NCBI RefSeq assembly: GCF_001042485.2
Contig: NZ_LBMN02000036.1
Coordinates: 62,001-126,000 of the forward strand
DNA: 64,000 nt
Source of the DNA: Bacillus paralicheniformis
GTDB lineage: Bacteria > Bacillota > Bacilli > Bacillales > Bacillaceae
Direction: 5' to 3'
In this document: positions 11,400 through 19,166 of the stretch, piece by piece
Numbering within the stretch: position 1 is the stretch's first letter
How the letters are laid out: each line of letters starts with the position of its first letter
Made by a program: the position numbers and the translations under genes
The notes under the pieces: generated by a model
Database searches by the model: none
What the model was told of the DNA's origin: nothing
Seen by the model: only the letters and a program-made list of their open reading frames with translations

Positions 11400-11432
11400 G
11401 GAGGTGAACAACGTGGGATAACGTACACCTCC
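11400..11432 (+). promoter_or_regulatory. Hairpin that encloses a ribosome-binding site between amidase and BhlA genes
   Basis: GGAGGTG (11,400-11,406) pairs perfectly with CACCTCC (11,426-11,432). The GGAGGTG is a full Shine-Dalgarno sequence followed 6 bases later by a two-codon frame, GTG GGA TAA. A weaker hairpin (AGGATATC with GGTATCCT) lies just before it. The pair could act as terminator/attenuator or be the remains of a small gene. Confidence 0.4.
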
Positions 11433-11461
11433 TTTATTATTGATAAAGGACGGTTGAATTT

Positions 11462-11848
11462 GTGGCTGAAGTAAATGTAAACACACGGTTAAGTGTCTTA
11501 GAAGAAAAAATGAAAAATCATCAAGAAAAAATTACAAATTTAGAAGCAAGAACGGAAGACATGAGTCGATTAACAACTCTTATGGAACAACAAATCGAAA
11601 TAAACAAAGATGCCCAAAAACAATCGCGCGAACAATTTGTCACATTGACTGAGATGAATAACAGCTTAAAAAATTTAAGCAAATCATATGAAAAACTCGA
11701 CAACCGAGTGGGCATTCTGGAACAATCAGATTCCAATAGAAAAATTGATCCAGGTCAATTCGGCAAAGACCTCATGTACAAGGTTTTACCTACTGTAATC
11801 GCAACGCTAGTCGGTGCATGGCTGCTTATACATTTTGGACTTAAATAA
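11462..11848 (+). CDS. XhlA/BhlA-like phage lysis accessory protein
   Basis: 128 residues from a GTG start behind GGACGG. The body is a charged coiled coil (about 5-95), then a single C-terminal membrane helix (about 108-125, VLPTVIATLVGAWLLIHF). This is the plan of the hemolysin XhlA family, which works with a holin and an amidase in PBSX and SPbeta lysis. It is longer than PBSX XhlA (89 residues) and SPbeta BhlA (70), mainly through extra coiled coil. It lies directly before the holin gene, with 18 bases between them. Confidence 0.78.
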   Translation: MAEVNVNTRLSVLEEKMKNHQEKITNLEARTEDMSRLTTLMEQQIEINKDAQKQSREQFVTLTEMNNSLKNLSKSYEKLDNRVGILEQSDSNRKIDPGQFGKDLMYKVLPTVIATLVGAWLLIHFGLK

Positions 11849-11866
11849 GAAAAGGAGATTGATATT

Positions 11867-12121
11867 ATGACTAAAATCAACTGGAAAGTAAGACTGAAAA
11901 AGAAAACGTTCCTTGTAACAATTTTCTCTGCAACACTTTTATTTGTTCAAACAATTGCTTCAGCTTTTGGATATGACATAACAGTATACAGTGCTGCACT
12001 AACTGAAAAATTCAACGCTATATTAACATTGTTGGTTGCATTAGGCGTTGTAGTTGACCCCACAACTAAAGGCATCTCTGATAGCGATCAAGCAATGGAA
12101 TATGAAGAACCAAGACAATAA
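11867..12121 (+). CDS. Phage holin (BhlB-like, phi-LC3 family)
   Basis: 84 residues, ATG 9 bases after AAAAGGAG. A basic N-terminus (NWKVRLKKK) is followed by two membrane helices (about 13-32 and 46-63) and an acidic C-terminal tail (DSDQAMEYEEP). This matches small phage holins that make membrane holes so that the amidase can reach the wall. The position after the XhlA-like gene agrees with SPbeta bhlB. Confidence 0.85.
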   Translation: MTKINWKVRLKKKTFLVTIFSATLLFVQTIASAFGYDITVYSAALTEKFNAILTLLVALGVVVDPTTKGISDSDQAMEYEEPRQ

Positions 12122-12139
12122 TAGTAAAGGGTTGATTTA

Positions 12140-12439
12140 ATGAAAACGACTGTTACATACTCCCCCTATCCATCAAACTTTTCAGAAGTGCATATTAAAA
12201 CCGGAGAAGAAAAATCAATTAAGCTTAGTCTCGTTGCGTCTCCTCCTGATATCCCTCCTCAGAATGATTCAGAAGATACTGAAGAAAACGCTGTAGAGAT
12301 TTCATCAGCCATATTGGCTGACCCTAGTTTAAGAATGGAAATCAATAATGGGATTTCGACTGAGGAATTGATGACATTAAACAAAGAGGATGCTAAGGTT
12401 TTAGTGCAGGTACTCAGAGACTTTCTTAAACAAATGTAA
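12140..12439 (+). CDS. Small phage protein of unknown function downstream of the holin
   Basis: 99 residues, ATG after AAAGGGTTGATT, 18 bases behind the holin gene and co-directional with it. It is acidic, with no signal peptide or membrane helix. The N-terminal part looks beta-rich (VTYSPYPSNFSEVHIKTGEE) and the C-terminal 45 residues are helical (LMTLNKEDAKVLVQVLRDFL). I do not recognise a family. Its place in the lysis operon suggests late expression. Confidence 0.6.
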   Translation: MKTTVTYSPYPSNFSEVHIKTGEEKSIKLSLVASPPDIPPQNDSEDTEENAVEISSAILADPSLRMEINNGISTEELMTLNKEDAKVLVQVLRDFLKQM

Positions 12440-12647
12440 TATGCTTGATCTCCCTCTGAGCACAATAATAAAACACATGCTTCCGTTCGATATATCCAAT
12501 GTGAGACAACTCTTTAGAATTGCATAAAAGACATACAAAAAAGACAACCACAATTTGGTTGTCTAGTGTATAATATTCATTGTACATAAAAGCTTTTGCT
12601 CACTCAAGGAAGTCTTGCTCATCCCCGGTTGAAAGGGGGTGAGGCAA

Positions 12648-12725
12648 ATAACAACATTCGAAACAATCTCTTTAATGATTGCTTTTGGCATGTTAATTGC
12701 CGTGTTGTCAAAGAAAGAAAAATAG
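12648..12725 (+). CDS. Holin-like type I toxin peptide (BsrG/Hol_Tox-like)
   Basis: A 25-residue peptide, (I)TTFETISLMIAFGMLIAVL followed by SKKEK: one hydrophobic helix with a basic tail. This is the look of Bacillus type I toxins (BsrE/BsrG/YonT, Hol_Tox). A very strong ribosome site, GAAAGGGGGTGAGG, precedes it. Relatives start ATG-ACA-ACA; here the codon in that place is ATA (12,648). A GTG at 12,639, inside the ribosome site, is the only other in-frame start. A TATAAT box (12,571-12,576) may drive it. The antisense antitoxin RNA is expected but cannot be confirmed. Confidence 0.65.
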   Translation: MTTFETISLMIAFGMLIAVLSKKEK

Positions 12726-12779
12726 ACCTCCCTTGAGCCTCTAAACTTAAAGGGATAGGTCTATCATCAAGATCCTATG

Positions 12780-12806
12780 AGCAAGCCCCTTGGTGGGCTG
12801 CTTTTT
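12780..12806 (+). terminator. Terminator downstream of the type I toxin
   Basis: AGCAAGCCC and GGGCTGCT form a stem with a short loop, followed by TTTTT. In type I systems such a terminator closes the toxin mRNA, and the antisense RNA starts near it. Confidence 0.7.
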
Positions 12807-12813
12807 GTACAAC

Positions 12814-12846
12814 GACTCGACTGTTAGCCGCAGTCGGGTCTTTTTT
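12814..12846 (+). terminator. Second terminator, end of the late region
   Basis: GACTCGACTG and CAGTCGGGTC form a strong stem around TTAGCCG, followed by six T. It insulates the rightward late operon from the leftward rap-phr transcript. Confidence 0.8.
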
Positions 12847-12899
12847 ATTTTATGCTTTTTACAAATTAATAAACCATTGCAATACTTTTGCTTAATGAA

Positions 12900-12941
12900 G
12901 TATTCATGAATACCTCATTCTAAAATGTAATGCATTACATT
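12900..12941. repeat. Two perfect palindromes in the intergenic region
   Basis: GTATTCATGAATAC (12,900-12,913) and AATGTAATGCATTACATT (12,924-12,941) are perfect palindromes 10 bases apart, in the non-coding stretch between the toxin terminators and phr. They have no T-run and look like operator sites rather than terminators. The rest of 12,847-13,050 is A+T-rich with no gene that I can see. Confidence 0.5.
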
Positions 12942-13052
12942 AATGATTATAACATTTGCAATCGACTATAATCAACAGTATACTTTTCGTCAAATATGCC
13001 CTTGTTTTTCAAGCAATTTCAAAGAAAAATGAAATACATTTCCTAAAGAAAA

Positions 13053-13083
13053 TAGGCTATCCTTCTTTGTAAAAGATAGCCTA
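13053..13083 (-). terminator. Terminator of rap-phr
   Basis: On the minus strand TAGGCTATC and GATAGCCTA form a 9-bp perfect stem, followed by TTTTCTTT, about 75 bases after the phr stop. Confidence 0.75.
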
Positions 13084-13158
13084 ACATATATTGCTTTAAT
13101 GATGTTTTTTAGTCCTTAAAGGGACTGTTTGAATCATACCCTTTAACTAAAACACGCA

Positions 13159-13287
13159 TCAGAAGACAGCTTTTTCAGCGACTTGCACATGCTCACCTTG
13201 TTGAACTGCTATTTTCCCAGTAGACACTCCGAATGCAACCAAACCAGCTAAGATGACTGTAGAAGCAATGGTAATTGTCTTTTTCAT
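13159..13287 (-). CDS. Phr signalling peptide precursor
   Basis: A 42-residue pre-peptide: basic start MKKTITIA, hydrophobic signal segment STVILAGLVAFGVS, then a short polar part that ends VQVAEKAVF. Its ATG overlaps the rap stop codon (ATGA), and GGAGG lies 8 bases upstream. Secreted Phr precursors are cut to pentapeptides that re-enter through Opp and inhibit the cognate Rap. The end resembles B. subtilis PhrG as I recall it (KVAEKMIG), so the mature signal is predicted to be EKAVF, with the basic residue at position 2 that is usual for Phr peptides. The mature form is an inference. Confidence 0.85.
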   Translation of the reverse strand: MKKTITIASTVILAGLVAFGVSTGKIAVQQGEHVQVAEKAVF

Positions 13288-14384
13288 TTTAATTCCTCCG
13301 TCACTTTTAGAATTTGATCCCTTGCGTGAATACACTTTTCAAGATATTTTGCTGCATTCTTGATATCATCGGATTTTTTGTAGTAGCACCCCACTTCTAG
13401 TGTTAATTCTGCTACATCATTCCATAAATCCAACTTTTCTAAAATGTCAAGGGAATTCGTTAACACACTTTCATTGTACTCATCGTATAAGGTGTTAACA
13501 AGTGTAAGTTTCGCCAAATATTCCTTATCTCCTTCTTTTTCTGCACGTTTCAATCCTTTGTCATACCATTCCCTTGCTTCTTCAATATGTCCCGATTTAT
13601 ACAAGACATGAGTAAGATTATAGATTGATTTAAGTCCATTTATGCTTTGGATATAATCTTGAAGCTGCAAAGCATTTTTAAAACAGTCTTTTGCTTCAGA
13701 TAGCATGTTTCTTCTTATATAGAGTATCCCAAGATTATGATATGCCTTTCCTTCAGACTCAGGAATCTGCTTAGCCTTTGCAAATTTTAAGGCATGGCTG
13801 TAATGCTCATAAGCCGACTCATAACGGAATAAATCAAGTTTATTTGCACCCAAGATCATTTCACTGCTAATTGATCTATGTGCATAGTCTTCAAATTCCC
13901 TGAAGATAGTTAGAGCTTTTTCAGCATAAGCCAATGAGAAGAAATATTGATCAATGTGATAATATGATATGGCTAAATGATAATAAAATTCCGCTTTTTC
14001 AATTTCATCTTCAATTTTAATTAGCTTATCTTCAGCTAATTTGTAATAATTAATTGCATCTATGTACTTCTTTTTGAAAAACATATATTGACCAGAGAAA
14101 AACAAAAAATAATATTGGAGCATATCATCCGTTTTCTGCATTTCAGGACTTTTCTGAATTTTCTCAAGGATTTCCCCTGACGACTTAAACATGTCTACTG
14201 ACATCTTGTGACGCGCATCTAAGAGATTGTAATAAAGGAGCAAATTTTGATTCTCCTCCATATCATCCAACAAGCAATCAATTTCCTCTTTCAACTTTAT
14301 GGCATCTTCAATTTCACGCTTTTTAATCATCGTATACCACTGGTTAATCTTATTGGCTACTTCTTCATATGCAGTCGTTGTCAA
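13284..14384 (-). CDS. Rap-family response regulator phosphatase / inhibitor
   Basis: 366 residues, TTG start preceded by AAAGGATGAG. The N-terminal 3-helix bundle (VANKINQWYTMIKKREIEDA) and the following TPR array (about residues 95-360, e.g. GKAYHNLGILYIRRNMLSEAKDCFKNAL) are those of Rap proteins. Rap proteins dephosphorylate Spo0F or block ComA or DegU, and so delay sporulation, competence or exoenzyme synthesis. The target here cannot be read from sequence. The phr gene overlaps its 3' end. Prophage and plasmid rap-phr pairs are known in Bacillus. Confidence 0.93.
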   Translation of the reverse strand: MTTTAYEEVANKINQWYTMIKKREIEDAIKLKEEIDCLLDDMEENQNLLLYYNLLDARHKMSVDMFKSSGEILEKIQKSPEMQKTDDMLQYYFLFFSGQYMFFKKKYIDAINYYKLAEDKLIKIEDEIEKAEFYYHLAISYYHIDQYFFSLAYAEKALTIFREFEDYAHRSISSEMILGANKLDLFRYESAYEHYSHALKFAKAKQIPESEGKAYHNLGILYIRRNMLSEAKDCFKNALQLQDYIQSINGLKSIYNLTHVLYKSGHIEEAREWYDKGLKRAEKEGDKEYLAKLTLVNTLYDEYNESVLTNSLDILEKLDLWNDVAELTLEVGCYYKKSDDIKNAAKYLEKCIHARDQILKVTEELK

Positions 14385-14495
14385 TCCCCTCTCATCCTTT
14401 CTCTAAATAACAAATCAAGATTTATAATCATCTGTATTATCGCAAAATTTGGAAGTCTTTAAAAGCACTTTGTTAGATTTATTTGAAAATTAAAC

Positions 14496-15752
14496 TCAAG
14501 CCTTCAAATTTCCTTCTTTCTCTCGTATCATATCAATACGTTGAGCTTTCCCAAGCTTTGTGAACAGTAGAATAGCAATACCTGCAATGATCTCAACTAT
14601 CCCTCCAACAGCAATTACTCTTCCTGAACCAAAGACTGTTGCAGCATAACCACCAACTATAGCTCCCAATGGAATCATGACGTAAGAAATCATACTTATT
14701 ACTGAATACACTTGTGGCTGATCTTCATCATCAACAGATATTTGGATTATAGTGTGCTCTGGTACATTAATTGCACTAATTGTAGCTCCTAAAGCCAAGG
14801 CAGCCAAAAACACTAATGGTAATAATGAATTCATTCCTGTGACAAAAAAAGCAATCCCTTCGACTATTCCAGCAGTTACAAATAACAGTCCATAACGATT
14901 AACCTTAACCTTAGCCAGAATATACCCTAACAAAAAAGCTCCTCCTGCTGTAGTCACTTTTAGTAAGGAATGAATGATGGGATCTCCACCTAATTCTTCA
15001 GCTATATAAACTGCAGAAAGTGCTTCCCAAGGCGCGGAAGCCAAATTAGAAAAAACACAATAGATAGCTAACGGGAATAAAATATGATGACTTCGAACAA
15101 GGGTAAATCCTCTTTTTATTTTGAAGTATGTTCCTTTTTGTTTTGGTCTATCGCTTTCAGATTCGTCTGCTCCCTTTATTTTGTATTTAATAAAAAGCAC
15201 TAAGCTGGCTGAAAGCAAATACAGTGGAAGTGTAATTAACATTGCTCGCGCTGCCCCAATTGCAACAATAGTAACACCACAAACTGTTACCCCAACAAGT
15301 CTTACAATATGTTCTGATGACTGCATAACCGCATTTGCCTTTTGAATGAGGTTGCCTTTTACAATTTTCGGAATCAACGAAACACTAGCAGGGTTATAAG
15401 ACGCTCCTGTGGCTGAATGAATCAACATGAGTAATAAGATAAACCACAGTGGCGAAAAACCGCTAAAATAACAAATTGGAATCGCAAGCATGAGTAGCGC
15501 TCTGGTTATGTCCGCAAAAAACATCCAAAACTTTAAAGTGTCTACCTTCATTAGTGGAGTTATGATTGGCCCCAATAAAGCCTGCGGGAGAAAAGATACA
15601 GCTAGTAAAAGAGCAGTTCCAATTGCCCCTTTTCCTTCAAAAATCAAAAACCACAGAATTGTATTTACTGCAAAGCAGTCTGCTGTTATCTTCACCAGTT
15701 TAGAGCAAAAAAGGAATGTGAAGTTTCTTTGCCATACAGTATCACTATTCAT
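14496..15752 (-). CDS. MFS transporter carried by the prophage
   Basis: 418 residues, about 12 hydrophobic helices with a central polar loop near 195-215 (KGADESESDRPKQKGTYF), typical of the MFS_3 / macrolide-efflux-like group. ATG follows AAGGGGGGAT. It probably exports a small molecule; no substrate can be assigned. It lies 111 bases upstream of rap in the same direction, so the two could share a transcript. It counts as a cargo gene, since no phage function is known for it. Confidence 0.85.
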   Translation of the reverse strand: MNSDTVWQRNFTFLFCSKLVKITADCFAVNTILWFLIFEGKGAIGTALLLAVSFLPQALLGPIITPLMKVDTLKFWMFFADITRALLMLAIPICYFSGFSPLWFILLLMLIHSATGASYNPASVSLIPKIVKGNLIQKANAVMQSSEHIVRLVGVTVCGVTIVAIGAARAMLITLPLYLLSASLVLFIKYKIKGADESESDRPKQKGTYFKIKRGFTLVRSHHILFPLAIYCVFSNLASAPWEALSAVYIAEELGGDPIIHSLLKVTTAGGAFLLGYILAKVKVNRYGLLFVTAGIVEGIAFFVTGMNSLLPLVFLAALALGATISAINVPEHTIIQISVDDEDQPQVYSVISMISYVMIPLGAIVGGYAATVFGSGRVIAVGGIVEIIAGIAILLFTKLGKAQRIDMIREKEGNLKA

Positions 15753-15892
15753 GTTTTAAGATCCCCCCTTACTAAAAACCTCTCACTCTTACAGCAAGTT
15801 TATTCCTTAAGGATATCCTATTTTTGGATTGTGTCAACGATAAATTGGAATAATTAAGGTGATTTTTATTTCGGGGATAAGGGTGCATTGTT

Positions 15893-16246
15893 TTATAATC
15901 CTTCAAGCATTCTTTTCATATGGAGCTTTAAAGCCGCTTTCCAGTACCGAGAAGTTCCTTCTTTTATTCCCCCTTCTTCGGTTTTTATATAATAAGGATA
16001 CTCAACAAACAAATCATCACATATGACAACTTCCTGAATTTTCGTGCTTTCATTTTTCAAGTATGAATTGATACGTTTCCTCATTGAAAGAAGCTTTTTT
16101 AATTTGCTTTCATAATAACCAATGAGCTTCTTGTTTTTAATTAACTCAGCTTTGTTGACTCTGGTTTCCATAGCATGAATACATAAATCAATAATGATTT
16201 TTTCATGAATAGCGTTAGCAAGTTCATCAGAAATAATCGGCCTCAT
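15893..16246 (-). CDS. Small protein of unknown function
   Basis: 117 residues, ATG 6-8 bases after AAGGTGATG. Mostly helical and strongly basic, with Lys/Arg-rich segments (IKNKKLIGYYESKLKKLLSM; LKLHMKRMLEGL) and a Tyr-rich central piece (YPYYIKTEEGG). No signal peptide or membrane helix. I do not recognise the family. It lies in the leftward accessory block, 69 bases downstream of the rok-like gene. Confidence 0.55.
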   Translation of the reverse strand: MRPIISDELANAIHEKIIIDLCIHAMETRVNKAELIKNKKLIGYYESKLKKLLSMRKRINSYLKNESTKIQEVVICDDLFVEYPYYIKTEEGGIKEGTSRYWKAALKLHMKRMLEGL

Positions 16247-16309
16247 AATCTCATCACCTTAAAAGCGAATATATGTTCTTATTATACACTAGATTAAACC
16301 AAACATAAA

Positions 16310-16333
16310 AAAGCCCTACTCAAAGGACTTTTC
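16310..16333 (-). terminator. Terminator overlapping the end of the rok-like gene
   Basis: On the minus strand AAAGTCCT and AGGGCTTT pair (with one G-T) and run into TTTTT. Confidence 0.6.
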
Positions 16334-16798
16334 ATGCTTAATAATATAATGACCGCGTCCTGGCTTCTTTACTTCAGGATGGTGTTTCATGAGCCCGCTC
16401 ATAAAAGCTGTCATATTTTTAACTTTCATGCCTGTTTCTTTTTCAATCTCGTTGCGAAGACTTGCCCCTCTAATGCCTTCTTTATGCATACTCAATATTT
16501 TAAGTGCTGCTTCACGCTGTATAGATGTTATAGACTTATTAAAGGGTTGCGAGGCAGTGTTTGTCTGAATGTGCGGAGATGAGCTTTTAGACTGTTTCAA
16601 TTCTTGGGCTGCTGCGCTAACTAAATCCATCAATGAAGAGCTTTCTCTGACTTGAGGAGGATTACTCTGTTTTTTGTCCAACTCACGCAACTTTGAATAA
16701 ATACCTTCTCGTTCTTCTCTAAGTTCTCTCATGACAATAATTTCTTTATCGTTTAGCTGCTCAAGCCTCAAGCGTAACGCCTCTCGCTCATTAAACAT
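16316..16798 (-). CDS. rok: Rok-like nucleoid-associated DNA-binding protein
   Basis: 160 residues. The N-terminus MFNEREALRLRLEQLN matches B. subtilis Rok as I recall it. Helix 1 is the oligomerisation coiled coil (about 1-45). After a polar linker comes the C-terminal winged-helix domain (about 95-160, with IEKETGMKVKNMTAFMSGL and the end KPGRGHYI). Rok binds A+T-rich DNA, silences foreign genes and represses comK. The ATG chosen (16,798) lies 7 bases after GGGAGGCG; an upstream ATG five codons earlier lacks a ribosome site. Prophage Rok could silence A+T-rich cargo or block host competence. Its linker is shorter than in chromosomal Rok. Confidence 0.88.
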   Translation of the reverse strand: MFNEREALRLRLEQLNDKEIIVMRELREEREGIYSKLRELDKKQSNPPQVRESSSLMDLVSAAAQELKQSKSSSPHIQTNTASQPFNKSITSIQREAALKILSMHKEGIRGASLRNEIEKETGMKVKNMTAFMSGLMKHHPEVKKPGRGHYIIKHEKSFE

Positions 16799-16907
16799 AA
16801 TTTCGCCTCCCAATAATTACTATTTGATTATAGCTTATAGGACTTTTGCGAGTTTAACAATTGAATTTTAAATCTTTCAAAAAAAGCTCTCGTTTACAGG
16901 TGTTAAA

Positions 16908-17483
16908 TCAATCTTTTAACAATTCATCATCTAACCAAATAGAAACAATTCCATCGTCTCCACAAGGTTCAACTAGTTCGTCTTCCAGACTTAAAATAAA
17001 GTCCTCAAAGGAATTTGCTATAAGGTAAAAATCTTTTTCTGGGTTTCTAAGCTCATGATCCCAAAAAAATACTTTGCCATTGTCTAAATCTAAACAAATT
17101 TCATTCCCTCCGGGAGAACCAGCAATTGCAATGATTGTTTTAGGAAATCGATCAGAATATGTATCAACGATATCCATGATATTGTCAATATTGGTTTGAA
17201 AGCCGTAAAAGGACTCTAATAATTGTGTCTCATCATTAACACCCATCCATGGATCTTTTTCAATTGGTCTATAACAAACATCAAACTCCACGTCATCGTT
17301 TGTTTTTCTGCTTTCTAATGAACATCCTCCGTATTTAACTAAAAACTTTTTATAATCTGAATGAAGTTGTTTACCAAGTTTCTGTTCAAGATCTTCAATT
17401 TCAATATTAGAATTATTATTGCTATCCTCATCTATATTAATTAAAAATTCTTTCATTTTTTGTTCAATCCTTTTAAAACTCAT
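16908..17483 (-). CDS. SUKH (SMI1/KNR4) family immunity-type protein
   Basis: 191 residues, ATG after GAGGTTATT. The SMI1/KNR4 fold is visible at about residues 24-170: IEDLEQKLGKQLHSDYKKFL, the KYGG turn, and an IAGSPGGNEICLDLDNG strand pair. It is the most divergent of the four SUKH proteins in this block, and very acidic. Such proteins neutralise nuclease toxins of contact-dependent and LXG systems. It may protect against other toxins than the one encoded here. A terminator-like hairpin (CCTCATCC/GGGTGAGG on the minus strand) lies just upstream at about 17,541-17,565. Confidence 0.82.
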   Translation of the reverse strand: MSFKRIEQKMKEFLINIDEDSNNNSNIEIEDLEQKLGKQLHSDYKKFLVKYGGCSLESRKTNDDVEFDVCYRPIEKDPWMGVNDETQLLESFYGFQTNIDNIMDIVDTYSDRFPKTIIAIAGSPGGNEICLDLDNGKVFFWDHELRNPEKDFYLIANSFEDFILSLEDELVEPCGDDGIVSIWLDDELLKD

Positions 17484-17575
17484 TAATAACCTCCTCTCAA
17501 ATCTGATACTTTACTCAGCAGTACGAACTAAATGACAAACCTCACCCTCTAATAAGGATGAGGCTGTTTTGATCA

Positions 17576-18049
17576 CTATTCATCGTCCCAATCTTCGTCC
17601 TCTTCCCAGTTTTCTTTCATTCGTTTAAGTTTATCGTAAAAGTATTCAATGAAGCTGCTGGCTACAACATTTTCATATCCATTTTCTCGATCCCAGATAA
17701 ATACTGGACATTCCTCATTTTCCATCTTGTTTGTATCTAGACAATAAGCAAAGAAGTCAATATCTTCAATAACTACTAGCCCATCTGTAAGGTTATAATG
17801 TTTTCTATATTCATTTGTGAATTCAACTACAGATGCTCCCCCAAAATCATAACCAAGTATATCTACTCCATATACTCCACCTGAGCCATAGTTTCTTAAA
17901 AACCATTTATAACTTTCAGGAAGAATGGTTTGTAAGTCATTTTCAATTTTCGTGATTTTTTCTTCACTAATTCCTCCTGTAAAATCATGGGGAGTAGCAT
18001 GTTTGCTGTCATTTTTTTTTATGAATTTTTCCACTTTAGAATAAACCAT
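17576..18049 (-). CDS. SUKH (SMI1/KNR4) family immunity-type protein
   Basis: 157 residues. An N-terminal extension rich in Lys is followed by the SUKH core [32 protein letters not shown] and a C-terminal acidic tail ([13 protein letters not shown]). A 120-base stretch is identical to the SUKH gene next to the toxin (18717-19166), so the two are recent duplicates or were homogenised by gene conversion. Outside that core they diverge ([14 protein letters not shown] versus GSFGVEILGHGLVS). This is consistent with an orphan immunity gene of altered specificity. Confidence 0.85.
   Translation of the reverse strand: MVYSKVEKFIKKNDSKHATPHDFTGGISEEKITKIENDLQTILPESYKWFLRNYGSGGVYGVDILGYDFGGASVVEFTNEYRKHYNLTDGLVVIEDIDFFAYCLDTNKMENEECPVFIWDRENGYENVVASSFIEYFYDKLKRMKENWEEDEDWDDE
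17886..18005 (-). repeat. 120-bp direct repeat, copy 1
   Basis: Identical, by eye over all 120 bases, to 19,012-19,131. Both copies encode the N-terminal SUKH core ([17 protein letters not shown]... to NYGSG). Confidence 0.9.
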
Positions 18050-18089
18050 TTTTTCATATCCTCTGCTAAGGGAAGTTTTATCCCCGGTG

Positions 18090-18518
18090 TCACTCCCAGT
18101 TGTCTATTGCTTCTTGGAAGCTATCTTGTAAATACTCATCAAAACTAGAATATCTTTCAATCTCCTTTTTGCTTATGTCATCCCATCTTATTACACAGTG
18201 ATTTTCTTCAGTATTGAGACAATAAACAAATTCATCTACATTTTCAATAACTAAGTATTTCTCAGGTAAACCAAAGTTTCTAAATCTTTCTGTAGCCTCA
18301 ACTACTGAAGCATAGCCATCTCCTTCTATACCCAAAACTTCACCCCCACATATACCTCCAGAACCATATGCTTTAACAAACTCCTTATATTTCCTTGGAA
18401 ATTCGCACCCTAGTTTCTCCTCAGCCCTCGAAATATCTTCATCGGGCACTGCTCCGAAAAAATCACCTTGTTCTTCATATTCATTTATCATCATTGAAAT
18501 TTGAGTATTCATTTTCAA
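18090..18518 (-). CDS. SUKH (SMI1/KNR4) family immunity-type protein
   Basis: 142 residues, ATG after GAGGTGAGAATTGAAA. SUKH core: [41 protein letters not shown], then [20 protein letters not shown] and VIRWDD. It shares the overall plan of the neighbouring SUKH proteins but not the identical DNA segment. It lies 40 bases upstream of the next SUKH gene in the same direction. Probably an immunity protein, resembling SPbeta YokJ/YokH-type proteins in kind. Confidence 0.85.
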   Translation of the reverse strand: MKMNTQISMMINEYEEQGDFFGAVPDEDISRAEEKLGCEFPRKYKEFVKAYGSGGICGGEVLGIEGDGYASVVEATERFRNFGLPEKYLVIENVDEFVYCLNTEENHCVIRWDDISKKEIERYSSFDEYLQDSFQEAIDNWE

Positions 18519-18669
18519 TTCTCACCTCAGTCATTATTCCCCGCCTCTAGCTCCAATATTTTATCATTACTAAAACTATCACCATTTTCATCGTGAAGTG
18601 ACTATGATTTCAACCATGACGCTCTCTCCTTATGTGAAGATGATCATATAATTTTTATCAATTTAAACA

Positions 18670-18699
18670 AAAAGCACTCAATCAAAGATTAAGTGCTTG
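18670..18699 (-). terminator. Terminator of the toxin-immunity pair
   Basis: On the minus strand AAGCACTTAATC and GATTGAGTGCTT form a long stem, followed by TTTTG, 17 bases after the stop of the cognate SUKH gene. The stretch 18,519-18,669 holds no gene that I can see. Confidence 0.8.
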
Positions 18700-18716
18700 A
18701 GATTGAATATATTAAA

Positions 18717-19166
18717 TCATTCTTCCTCATACCAATCTTCTTTAGCTTGATTTAAATATTCCCATAAAAACTCAAGGAAGTTAGAAGCCTTTTGGTGATC
18801 ATATCCGCTTTGATAAACCCATGTAACTACAGGACACTCTCCATTATCCATTTTTTGAGTATCTAGGCAATAAGCGAATGCGTCTACATCAACGATCACT
18901 ACAATGTGATTTGGTAAGTCATAAAGTTCTCTATAGTCTTTGGTGAACTCTACTACTTCAGGAGATACAAGTCCATGACCCAATATTTCAACGCCAAAAG
19001 AGCCGCCAGAACCATAGTTTCTTAAAAACCATTTATAACTTTCAGGAAGAATGGTTTGTAAGTCATTTTCAATTTTCGTGATTTTTTCTTCACTAATTCC
19101 TCCTGTAAAATCATGGGGAGTAGCATGTTTGTTTATAAAGTCTATAATTAATTCTTTGGTATTCAT
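18717..19166 (-). CDS. Cognate SUKH immunity protein of the LXG toxin
   Basis: 149 residues. Its ATG overlaps the stop codon of the LXG toxin gene (4 bases shared, ATGA), which marks it as the cognate immunity gene, comparable to SPbeta yokJ after yokI. SUKH core: [64 protein letters not shown]. The C-terminal tail is acidic (NQAKEDWYEEE). It should bind the C-terminal nuclease domain in the producer cytoplasm. Confidence 0.9.
   Translation of the reverse strand: MNTKELIIDFINKHATPHDFTGGISEEKITKIENDLQTILPESYKWFLRNYGSGGSFGVEILGHGLVSPEVVEFTKDYRELYDLPNHIVVIVDVDAFAYCLDTQKMDNGECPVVTWVYQSGYDHQKASNFLEFLWEYLNQAKEDWYEEE
19012..19131 (-). repeat. 120-bp direct repeat, copy 2
   Basis: Identical by eye to 17,886-18,005 at an offset of 1126 bases. 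It lies in the cognate SUKH immunity gene. Confidence 0.9.
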
